Assembly: GCA_031266495.1 (NCBI GenBank)
Contig: JAISAX010000807.1
Coordinates: 1 to 5,177 of the forward strand
From: Opitutaceae bacterium
GTDB taxonomy: Bacteria; Verrucomicrobiota; Verrucomicrobiae; Opitutales; Opitutaceae
Direction: 5' to 3'
DNA: 5,177 bases
The stretch's first letter is position 1. Each line of letters starts with the position of its first letter. Below, in pieces: positions 1 through 5,154 of the stretch. The translations under genes and the position numbers were made by a program. The notes beneath the pieces are model-generated. The model was not told the origin of the DNA. It did not search any database and worked only from the letters and a program-made list of their open reading frames with translations.

Positions 1-3
1 TTT

Positions 4-16
4 CATAATACATAAT
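4..16 (+). promoter_or_regulatory. Possible -10 region of the dehydrogenase-enolase operon
   Basis: The window opens with AT-rich sequence holding two direct copies of CATAAT (4-9 and 11-16), each close to the TATAAT consensus, 47-59 bp upstream of the first ATG. A start of transcription in or just before the C tract at 23-35 would fit. The -35 region is off the window edge or absent, so this is a weak prediction. Confidence 0.25.
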
Positions 17-22
17 TCATCT

Positions 23-44
23 CCCCCCCCCCCCCACACACACA
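23..44 (+). repeat. C13 homopolymer followed by (CA)5 in the 5' leader
   Basis: Thirteen C residues (23-35) run directly into five CA units (35-44). The tract ends 18 bp before the ATG of the dehydrogenase gene and lies just downstream of the candidate -10 hexamers. Such tracts change length readily during replication and are also prone to sequencing error. If real, length change here could alter promoter spacing or leader structure and so the expression of both operon genes. Confidence 0.85.
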
Positions 45-62
45 TCTTCCGAGACAGAAATC

Positions 63-1058
63 ATGAAAACACATTTTGTTGTATCTGATAAACCACTTCG
101 CGTTGCCATGATCGGCGCCGGGCAACTGGCGACGGCCATGCATTATCCGTCGCTCGCGTCGATGCCCGGCATCGAAATCGCCGCGATGTGCGACATGAAC
201 CCCGAACGACTGAAACTCGTCGGCGACCGGTTCGGCGTAAACAAACGCTACACCGACTACCGCGCCATGCTGGAGGCGACCGCGCCCGATGCCGTTTACG
301 TGATCGGTCCGTCCCATCACATGTATGACATCTGGGTCGATTGCCTCACGCGCGGGCTGAATCTCTTCATCGAAAAACCGATGGGCCTGACGCTTCACCA
401 GGCCGAAAACCTGGCCTGGCTGGCGGACAAACACGGTTGCATCACGCAAGTCGGCTTCCAGCGACGGAGCACCCCGCTTGCGGTGAAACTTTACGACGAA
501 TGCCGCAAACGCGGTCCCATTGTCCATGCGGTCTGCCGTTTCTACAAATGCGCGGCCAGCCCGCTGCATGGCGCGGCTGATCACATGATGGAAGACGGCG
601 TGCACTCGATCGACACGCTGCGCTGGCTTTGCGGCGGCGAGATCGTCCGTATCCAGAGTGTCACCCGGCGGGTCGGCACGCCCGACATCAATTTCATCAG
701 CGCCCTGATCGAATTCGATACCGGCGCCACCGGCCTGCTCGTCAACAGCTGGAGCAGCGGACGGCGCATCTTCGACATCGAGATCCACGCCCCCGGCATC
801 TGCGCCGAACTGGAACACGAGGGCAAGGGACGCCTCCACGCGGACGGCGACACGACCGGCGCGGAGTTCGACACCCGCGAGGTCAGCGGCTCGGACCAGA
901 TCCATGTCTATGGCGGCTTCCACGCCAAGAGCCGGGAATTCCTCGACGCGGTGCGCGCCGGGACGCGGCCGTCGTCCCATTTCGGCGACGCGGTCAAGAC
1001 AATGGCCGCGGCGACCGGAATCCTGTCGCAAACCCGCCCCGGCGAGAAGGAACCATGA
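63..1058 (+). CDS. Gfo/Idh/MocA family NAD(P)-dependent oxidoreductase
   Basis: This 331-residue protein has the usual length and two-domain plan of the Gfo/Idh/MocA family, which oxidises or reduces sugars, inositols and related polyols with NAD(P). An N-terminal Rossmann fold is visible: strand and glycine loop GAGQLA at residues 18-23, then an acidic residue (D44) at the end of the second strand, which favours NAD over NADP. The family EKP motif is at 104-106, with K105 the expected catalytic lysine. The second-domain active-site segment is EDGVHSID at 177-184; H181 aligns with the catalytic histidine, but the usual Asp four residues before it is Glu177. There is no signal peptide or Tat motif, so it is cytoplasmic. 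The ATG at 63 is preceded only by a weak purine stretch (gaga) and fits the start of the first beta strand. Its stop overlaps the next gene's start, so the two form an operon. The family is certain; the substrate is unknown. Confidence 0.95.
   Translation: MKTHFVVSDKPLRVAMIGAGQLATAMHYPSLASMPGIEIAAMCDMNPERLKLVGDRFGVNKRYTDYRAMLEATAPDAVYVIGPSHHMYDIWVDCLTRGLNLFIEKPMGLTLHQAENLAWLADKHGCITQVGFQRRSTPLAVKLYDECRKRGPIVHAVCRFYKCAASPLHGAADHMMEDGVHSIDTLRWLCGGEIVRIQSVTRRVGTPDINFISALIEFDTGATGLLVNSWSSGRRIFDIEIHAPGICAELEHEGKGRLHADGDTTGAEFDTREVSGSDQIHVYGGFHAKSREFLDAVRAGTRPSSHFGDAVKTMAAATGILSQTRPGEKEP
1044..1052 (+). promoter_or_regulatory. Ribosome binding site of the enolase-like gene
   Basis: The stretch GAGAAGGAA lies inside the last codons of the dehydrogenase gene, with AAGGA ending three bases before the ATG at 1055. 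Together with the ATGA overlap this supports 1055 as the true start, rather than a longer reading from 629, and points to translational coupling. Confidence 0.6.
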
Positions 1059-2710
1059 ACCCTCCGAAAATAAAAATCCGCGAAGCCCGCGGCTGTATCC
1101 AATCCGTGGAGACGCGGATGCCATTCCGTTTCGGCATCGCCGAGATGCGCCGGATGCCGCACCTCTTTCTCCGCGTCACGCTGGAACAAGGCGGCGCGCG
1201 GGCCACCGGTCTGGCCGCCGATCACCTCGTGCCCAAGTGGTTCACCAAAAACCCCCGCACCACCTGCGACGAGGACATCCGTGAAATGCGCGAAGTGGTG
1301 CTCGAAGCGTGCCGGATCGCGCAAGACGCCGCGGGCGAATCCACGCCCTTCGCCCTGTGGTGGGAGATTTATCACGAACAACAACGGCGCGCGAAGACGC
1401 GCGGCTGGCCTCCCTTGCTGGCCTCGTTTGGCGCTTCTCTCATCGAGCGCGCCTTGCTCGACGCCTTCTGCCGTTTCGGCGAAACACCCAAACCGCTCGC
1501 ACTCGTGTTGCGCGAGAACAGCGCGGGCATCGACCCGGGGCGGATTTATCCGGAACTGTCGGGCATTGCTCCCGCCGACATTCTTCCGCCCCGGCCATCC
1601 GACCGCGTGCTCGTGCGCCACACCGTCGGGCTGGGCGATCCGCTGACCGACGACGACCTGCGCAACGGCGAGTGGCCGGCGGCGGACGGCTTGCCGGTTT
1701 CGCTGCGCGCCTGCATCCGCCACTACGGTCTCGGACGGTTCAAAATCAAGATCTCCGGCGACACCGGAAAAAACATCGAGCGCCTCGCCGCCATCGCCTC
1801 GCTGCTGGAGCGCGAGGCGCCGGCTGGTTACCGGTTCACGCTCGATGGAAACGAGTCGTATCGAAGTATCGAATACTTCATTGATTTCTGGAACCGGTTG
1901 ACGCGAACAAGGGAGCTTGAGCCGTGGCTGGACCATCTACTGTTTGTCGAGCAACCGTTGCACCGCGACGTCGCGCTTGGCACGGATTTGCGAAAGGCGT
2001 TTGCCGGTTGTCCGCGCGTTCCCCGGCTGGTCATTGACGAGTCCGACGCCACCATCGACACGCTTCCCCGTGCGCTCGCCTGCGGTTACGAGGGGACGAC
2101 GCACAAGAACTGCAAGGGTGTTTTCAAGAGCGTGGCCAACCTCGGCCTGCTGACACGGCGCGCGGCGCGCACGGGATTGCCGTTTCTTTTTAGCGGCGAG
2201 GATTTGTCCAACATCGGTCCCGTGGCGTTGTTGCAGGACTTGTGTGTCGCGCAAAACCTGGGTCTCACCGATCTGGAGCGCAACGGGCATCATTATTTCC
2301 GCGGTCTGTCGGATTTCCCCAGAAAACTCCGGACGCCGTTGTTGAAGGAGCATTCCGATTTGTATCAGGAGCTTGATGACGGATGTCCTGCCGTGCGCAT
2401 CACGAACGGTGAAATTTCCTGCGCCTCGGTGCACCGGCGGGGGCTCGGAACCTCGTTCGATCTGGACACAGGGCAGTTCACTCCGCTGGAAGAATCAAGA
2501 CCTGATGTCCACGTAACATCAGTTAAGAATCAGGAATCAGGAACGGATGGGGCGTATCTCAAAAACCGGACGGGGGGGGGGCTCGGTAGGGAGGCCTCCC
2601 TACCATTTCCGGCTATTTTTCAAGGCGCCTTTTCACCCGATCCGCGTGACGTCCGTTATAAAGACGCGGGCGAGGTGGCGACTCCTACAAACGTATCGGC
2701 GCAACCATAG
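1055..2710 (+). CDS. Enolase-superfamily protein (MLE-like), with readthrough C-terminal tail
   Basis: This is a 551-residue enolase-superfamily protein, of the kind usually annotated as mandelate racemase/muconate lactonizing enzyme-like. Enzymes of this superfamily abstract a proton alpha to a carboxylate, using Mg2+. The capping domain spans roughly residues 1-180 (AllD-type helix around 128-141) and the barrel follows. Visible motifs are KxK (K230, K232) on barrel strand 2, metal ligands D264 (in LDGNE), E299 (in VEQP) and D328 (in IDES), and K351 opposite. A Lys-Lys pair with three acidic ligands is the MLE-subgroup pattern; sugar-acid dehydratases of the mandelate racemase type normally carry a His-Asp dyad. 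Insertions near 95-120 and 150-215 make the core about 480 residues, against 350-400 usually. Residues from about 481 to the end resemble no domain and derive from repeat-rich DNA. The ATG at 1055 overlaps the upstream stop and has an AAGGA ribosome site. The reaction and substrate are unknown. Confidence 0.9.
   Translation: MNPPKIKIREARGCIQSVETRMPFRFGIAEMRRMPHLFLRVTLEQGGARATGLAADHLVPKWFTKNPRTTCDEDIREMREVVLEACRIAQDAAGESTPFALWWEIYHEQQRRAKTRGWPPLLASFGASLIERALLDAFCRFGETPKPLALVLRENSAGIDPGRIYPELSGIAPADILPPRPSDRVLVRHTVGLGDPLTDDDLRNGEWPAADGLPVSLRACIRHYGLGRFKIKISGDTGKNIERLAAIASLLEREAPAGYRFTLDGNESYRSIEYFIDFWNRLTRTRELEPWLDHLLFVEQPLHRDVALGTDLRKAFAGCPRVPRLVIDESDATIDTLPRALACGYEGTTHKNCKGVFKSVANLGLLTRRAARTGLPFLFSGEDLSNIGPVALLQDLCVAQNLGLTDLERNGHHYFRGLSDFPRKLRTPLLKEHSDLYQELDDGCPAVRITNGEISCASVHRRGLGTSFDLDTGQFTPLEESRPDVHVTSVKNQESGTDGAYLKNRTGGGLGREASLPFPAIFQGAFSPDPRDVRYKDAGEVATPTNVSAQP
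2528..2548 (+). repeat. Heptamer tandem repeat, AATCAGG-type
   Basis: Two exact AATCAGG units (2528-2534 and 2535-2541) are followed by a degenerate third, AACGGAT (2542-2548). The period of seven matches the second heptamer array at 4122-4149, though the unit differs. Period-seven arrays are typical of non-coding DNA, yet this one is inside the open frame of the enolase-like gene. Confidence 0.6.
2572..2581 (+). repeat. G10 homopolymer in the tail of the enolase-like gene
   Basis: Ten consecutive G residues encode three glycines and part of a Thr codon in the C-terminal tail. A gain or loss of one base would change the remaining C terminus without touching the catalytic core. Confidence 0.85.
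2585..2604. repeat. Perfect 20-bp palindrome between the convergent genes
   Basis: The sequence GGTAGGGAGGCCTCCCTACC equals its own reverse complement over all 20 bases. It lies 52 bp beyond the GH130 stop on the - strand and within the tail of the enolase-like gene on the + strand. It could fold as an 8-bp stem with a four-base loop in either transcript. It lacks a clear T run, so I call it a repeat or possible bidirectional transcription stop, not a proven terminator. Its AGGCCTCC core resembles the hairpin family at 3869-4019. Confidence 0.7.
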
Positions 2711-3798
2711 TAAAGAAACCATCTGCCGCGAAACAGGACCAGGCCTTCGATAAACGTGGTGCCGTCTTTGTATTGACCGCTTTTTTCCCAGTCGGTCTCG
2801 GGTTTGAAAAAGGGCTCAATGGTGCGGTCCAGCAGTTTTGTTGGATTGGCTGCGTCGAAGAGGGCTTGCCCCGCGGAATAAACATGGGGTGGCAGACCGG
2901 GGTCGCGTTTGCCGTCTTCACAGGCGTTCTTGCCGTTGTAGAGCAGGACGATGCCGTGCCTGGTCAGCACGGCGGGCGGACCGCATTCGGGAAAGGCGCT
3001 GTCCAGCTTCCCGGCGCGCGCTCCCATGACGACGCCTTCCGCCGTCCAGTCGTGAAAGTCCGTGGTCGAATAGAGGCCGATTTCGCCTTCGCCGATGTAA
3101 ACCTGGTAGCGTCCGTTGATTTTTGTGGCGATCAGTCTGCCGTCTCTCACTTCGCAGACGGGGGCGGCGGATTTGCGCGGCATGTCGGGATCGTGCTTGG
3201 CGTTGCGGGCAATGAGGGGGCCGTGTTTGGTCCACGTCAGCAAGTCACTGGATGTGGCTATGCCAACGGTGACGTTGCGCTCGAAGTTGCCCCGGTGATA
3301 CTGGGTGTAAAAGAGAACGTAGGAGCCGTCTTCCAGTTCCACTACACGCGGGTCTTCGCAGCCGCCTTCCCATTCCCAACGTTGCTGTTGGTCAACGTCG
3401 GGATAGAGCACGGGCCTGGGCGTTTGCCTGAAATGGATGCCGTCGTCACTGAGGGCGAGGCCGAGGCGCGAGGTGTAGCCGCCGATGCCGGCGCCGATGT
3501 CGTCCTCCGCACGATAGAGCAGGCAGACTTTGCCGTCCTTGACAATGGCGGCGGGGTTGAATGTGTGCCGGGCTTGCCACGCCACGGGTTTTTGTCGCAT
3601 GGGGCAATCGAACAGCGTGGCCGGATCGGGCCGGATCACCGGCTGGTTGCCGGCGGGCCGCGTGAACGGCCCCAGGGTCCAGTCGGCGCCGACCGGGTTG
3701 CCGGGGGGTTGGTTCGGGTTCGGGGTTTGGTTTTGGTCCGGGGTTTGATCCGGGGTTTTGTTCGGGATTGGGTCCGGGTTTTTGTTCGGGTGCTTCAT
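2656..3798 (-). CDS. GH130 family mannoside phosphorylase or mannosidase
   Basis: This 380-residue protein is a five-bladed beta-propeller enzyme of glycoside hydrolase family 130, which phosphorolyses or hydrolyses beta-mannosides. Family segments appear in order: FNPAAI (80-85), LYRAED (94-99), SRLGLALSDDGI (110-121), GGCEDPR (145-151, where D149 is the likely proton-donor region), TKINGRY (225-231), DSAFPECGPP (266-275), LLYNGKN (285-291) and the C-terminal YYGCADTFVGVA (363-374). The C terminus is natural, so the TAA at 2656-2658 is the true end. The first 44 residues are a Pro/Asn/Gln/Asp-rich repeat outside the family domain, which begins near LGPF (42-45). No signal peptide is seen, so it is probably cytoplasmic, acting on imported oligosaccharides. 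The usual YHG motif is YNG at 287-289. From memory, that His helps bind phosphate in phosphorylases, so hydrolysis is possible. It lies downstream of the pilin-like gene on the same strand, but 588 bp away. Confidence 0.93.
   Translation of the reverse strand: MKHPNKNPDPIPNKTPDQTPDQNQTPNPNQPPGNPVGADWTLGPFTRPAGNQPVIRPDPATLFDCPMRQKPVAWQARHTFNPAAIVKDGKVCLLYRAEDDIGAGIGGYTSRLGLALSDDGIHFRQTPRPVLYPDVDQQQRWEWEGGCEDPRVVELEDGSYVLFYTQYHRGNFERNVTVGIATSSDLLTWTKHGPLIARNAKHDPDMPRKSAAPVCEVRDGRLIATKINGRYQVYIGEGEIGLYSTTDFHDWTAEGVVMGARAGKLDSAFPECGPPAVLTRHGIVLLYNGKNACEDGKRDPGLPPHVYSAGQALFDAANPTKLLDRTIEPFFKPETDWEKSGQYKDGTTFIEGLVLFRGRWFLYYGCADTFVGVATSPASL
3664..3798 (-). repeat. Degenerate repeat coding a Pro/Asn/Gln/Asp-rich N terminus
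   Basis: The first 45 codons of the GH130 gene are built from variants of short CCCGAAC, CCCGGAC and CAAAACC blocks, giving units such as NKNPDP, NKTPDQTPDQ and NPNQPP. This is low-complexity DNA, unlike the rest of the gene. The family domain starts only after it, so it is either a disordered extension or a sign that translation really begins further in. No good internal ATG with a ribosome site is seen before M67. Confidence 0.7.
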
Positions 3799-3829
3799 GG
3801 TGCTTCAGGGAGGGGTCTGAAAATGCATT

Positions 3830-3835
3830 TTTATA
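3830..3835 (-). promoter_or_regulatory. Possible -10 hexamer for the GH130 gene
   Basis: TATAAA on the - strand lies 31 bp upstream of the GH130 ATG, just outside the hairpin cluster. No convincing -35 box is seen at 16-18 bp spacing, so this is a tentative call. Confidence 0.25.
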
Positions 3836-3868
3836 GACCCTTAACAAGCTGATGTTGCGCGGATCGAA

Positions 3869-3930
3869 CGTAGCGCAGGCTTCCAGCCTGCAAGGCCGGG
3901 ACGGAATGCAGGCTGGAAGCCTGCGCTACG
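3869..3930. repeat. Perfect 24-bp inverted repeat with hairpin arms
   Basis: Positions 3869-3892 and 3907-3930 are exact reverse complements, separated by 14 bp. Each arm is itself a small hairpin, with a 7-bp stem GCAGGCT/AGCCTGC and a 3-base loop (TCC or GGA). The DNA can therefore fold as two small hairpins or one long one. It lies about 70-130 bp upstream of the GH130 start and shows no coding potential. It resembles REP-like dispersed intergenic repeats. Confidence 0.85.
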
Positions 3931-3951
3931 CCGGAACGGAGAGGCAACGCT

Positions 3952-3974
3952 CACGGGCAAGGATGCCCGTGCCA
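3952..3974 (-). repeat. Hairpin repeat copy, CACGGGCA stem
   Basis: An 8-bp stem CACGGGCA (3952-3959) and TGCCCGTG (3964-3971) encloses the loop AGGA. Read on the - strand it starts GTGGCACGGGCATCC, and so aligns with the neighbouring copies at 3908-3929 and 4000-4019 despite a different stem sequence. Confidence 0.8.
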
Positions 3975-3999
3975 CTTCGATCCGGCGGCTTCGCCGTCA

Positions 4000-4019
4000 G
4001 CGGGCGGGACGCCCGCGCC
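4000..4019 (-). repeat. Hairpin repeat copy, GCGGGCG stem
   Basis: A 7-bp stem GCGGGCG (4000-4006) and CGCCCGC (4010-4016) encloses the loop GGA. On the - strand it starts GTGGCGCGGGCGTCC, matching the pattern of the other hairpins in this gap. Confidence 0.8.
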
Positions 4020-4118
4020 ACTCGCCACTCCGGGGCCTGTCCGGTTTTTGCGATGCGCCCGACAGGTATCGGCGGCGGGTTCGACCGGGTGTAATTGAAA
4101 GCGGTGGGAAAAGGGAGA

Positions 4119-4187
4119 AACGCCGGACGCCGGACATCGGACACCGGTTATTGAACGAGGAGTTCCCTTGATCCGGCGTCCGGCGTT
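4119..4187. repeat. Heptamer array and 16-bp inverted repeat
   Basis: A 16-bp perfect inverted repeat (4119-4134 and 4172-4187) encloses 37 bp. The left arm continues as period-seven units GCCGGAC, GCCGGAC, ATCGGAC, ACCGG (4122-4147). Read on the - strand, the stem is followed by TTTCTCCCTTTTCC, so a terminator for the pilin-like transcript, 200 bp past its stop, is conceivable. The long loop and heptamer structure favour a dispersed repeat instead. Confidence 0.6.
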
Positions 4188-4189
4188 GG

Positions 4190-4206
4190 TTTGTCCGTCA
4201 GACAAA
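4190..4206. repeat. Short inverted repeat TTTGTC-N5-GACAAA
   Basis: Six-base arms at 4190-4195 and 4201-4206 flank five bases. The size and symmetry would suit an operator half-site pair or a small hairpin. No regulator gene is nearby and the distance to both flanking gene starts is large, so its role is open. Confidence 0.35.
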
Positions 4207-4386
4207 TGCGTACGGTGTTCGGCGATACCATGGGAGAGCAGTCCGGCTTCAATGAGGAGAGGCTTCATGTGAAACGAGGAGGGGCGCGGAGAGGAGCAAG
4301 TCGGTAAGAGACACAAAAATCGCGACAGAACAAACCAACCAGCGCCGCGACAGTGAGGCCGGATAACGGGATACTTGCATTTTTGA

Positions 4387-5154
4387 TTAATTGCCGCGCC
4401 AGAGGTTGGGTGTCTCGCCTTCCGCACCGCTGCCCGTATAGGTCTCTTCGGGCCGGTAGCTGGCGACGTGCCCGTCGAAAAACAGGTAATTGCCGCGTCC
4501 TCCATGGCTGAGACGCAAGGTCGCCGGGAGCGCCAGGCCTTCCTGGGTGTCGTCGCTGTTTTTGGGCGTGGCAAACCAGGGCGATTCGACCGCGTAACCC
4601 GAATCGCGCGTGTTGGAAGTGTTTTTTGCCCAGCGTTCGGCGAGGTGAATTGTGCGCGACGGCGACGGAATATCCGTGTAAGGCTTTCCCGCATACTTTG
4701 CATCCCCCCCGGTCTCGCCGGGGTGATCAACTTTGTTCCAACCGTAACTGGCTCCGATGCTTTTGACGTCGATGTTCAGTTCGGGAAAAAATGCGAGCGG
4801 GCAGCAGGCGATGCGTCCGATTTTCAGGTCGCGTTTTCGCAGGGCATTCAGGTTGGAGGAGGCGACGGCAGGGGCCAGGTAGTCGGCGACTTGCAGATAC
4901 CAATAAAGATGTTCGCCCGAGCTGGCTTCCTTTATCCGCGCATAGGGGAGGAAGCCGCGATTGTCCGTGACGTACAATTGCGTGGCGACACCGATTTGCC
5001 GAAGGCCGGATTTGCATTGGCTGTCCTGCGCGCTTTTGCGCACTTTGCCAACGGTGGGGATGATAATCGCCGCCAGGATGCCGATAATGGCAATGACGGT
5101 GAGTAATTCGATGAGCGTGAAGGCACGGATGGCGGGGAAGGTTCGGGTTTTCAT
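4387..5154 (-). CDS. Type IV pilin-like (pseudopilin) protein with H-X9-DG motif
   Basis: This 255-residue protein starts with a class III prepilin signal: a short basic leader (residues 1-11), the cleavage site before FTLIE (A11|F12, with Ala where Gly is usual), the conserved Glu at mature position 5 (E16), and a hydrophobic helix LLTVIAIIGILAAIIIP (17-33). A prepilin peptidase would cut and methylate it, and it would sit in the inner membrane or be assembled into a pseudopilus. The C-terminal half has the H-X9-DG motif, with H217 followed nine residues later by D227-G228 and then HVASY. That combination marks a large paralogous family in Planctomycetes, Verrucomicrobia and Lentisphaerae whose exact roles are mostly unknown. 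The gene is complete: ATG at 5154, TAA at 4389-4387. Only 23 bp of leader is in the window, and it contains no Shine-Dalgarno sequence. No assembly ATPase, peptidase or other pilin gene is adjacent in the window, so it may be an orphan pseudopilin linked to surface or secretion functions. Confidence 0.93.
   Translation of the reverse strand: MKTRTFPAIRAFTLIELLTVIAIIGILAAIIIPTVGKVRKSAQDSQCKSGLRQIGVATQLYVTDNRGFLPYARIKEASSGEHLYWYLQVADYLAPAVASSNLNALRKRDLKIGRIACCPLAFFPELNIDVKSIGASYGWNKVDHPGETGGDAKYAGKPYTDIPSPSRTIHLAERWAKNTSNTRDSGYAVESPWFATPKNSDDTQEGLALPATLRLSHGGRGNYLFFDGHVASYRPEETYTGSGAEGETPNLWRGN

Larger units (their letters stand above)
2494..2710 (+). other. Readthrough tail of the enolase-like gene built from repeat DNA
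   Basis: After about codon 480 the frame stays open for some 70 codons that show no resemblance to an enzyme domain. The DNA here holds a heptamer tandem (2528-2548), a G10 run (2572-2581), a 20-bp perfect palindrome (2585-2604) and finally the antisense of the last 55 bp of the GH130 gene. The other two + frames close early: TGA at 2503-2505, TAA at 2514-2516 and TAA at 2524-2526. This fits a lost stop codon or a small frameshift near codon 480 that let the gene run through its former 3' flank. Confidence 0.6.
3799..4386. other. 588-bp non-coding gap, repeat-rich
   Basis: This gap lies between the pilin-like gene and the GH130 gene. Its left two thirds are almost fully taken by the hairpin family (3869-4019) and the heptamer/inverted repeat block (4119-4206). 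Positions 4207-4386 show no repeat, RNA gene or convincing coding frame. Open frames crossing the gap are made of translated repeats and lack ribosome sites or recognisable domains. Confidence 0.7.

Noticed and set aside
629..1054. An upstream extension of the enolase-like gene
   Set aside because: The extension is Arg/Pro/His-rich out-of-frame dehydrogenase sequence; the ATG at 1055 has a ribosome site and an ATGA overlap.
3..1124. A 373-codon open frame on the - strand opposite the dehydrogenase gene
   Set aside because: It is the antisense of a clear Gfo/Idh/MocA gene in GC-rich DNA; its product has no recognisable domain.
908..1936. A 342-codon open frame on the - strand opposite the enolase-like gene
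   Set aside because: Antisense shadow; the + strand frame carries the conserved metal ligands and catalytic lysines.
2773..3852. A 359-codon open frame on the + strand opposite GH130
   Set aside because: The - strand product has all GH130 motifs. The + strand product is Val/Gly-rich antisense shadow.
3869..3930. Terminal inverted repeats of an insertion sequence
   Set aside because: Only 14 bp lie between the arms and no transposase is present, so it is a hairpin repeat and not an element boundary.
3852..4094. An 80-codon + strand frame over the hairpin cluster
   Set aside because: Its sequence is simply the hairpin repeats translated; such predictions are common over dispersed repeats.
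3869..4187. A CRISPR array
   Set aside because: The repeats are hairpins of mixed orientation with uneven spacing and no unique spacers of constant length; no cas gene is present.
3951..4730. A 259-codon open frame on the - strand through the gap and into the pilin gene
   Set aside because: It is in a different frame from the pilin gene and its product is translated hairpin and heptamer repeats, with no domain or ribosome site.
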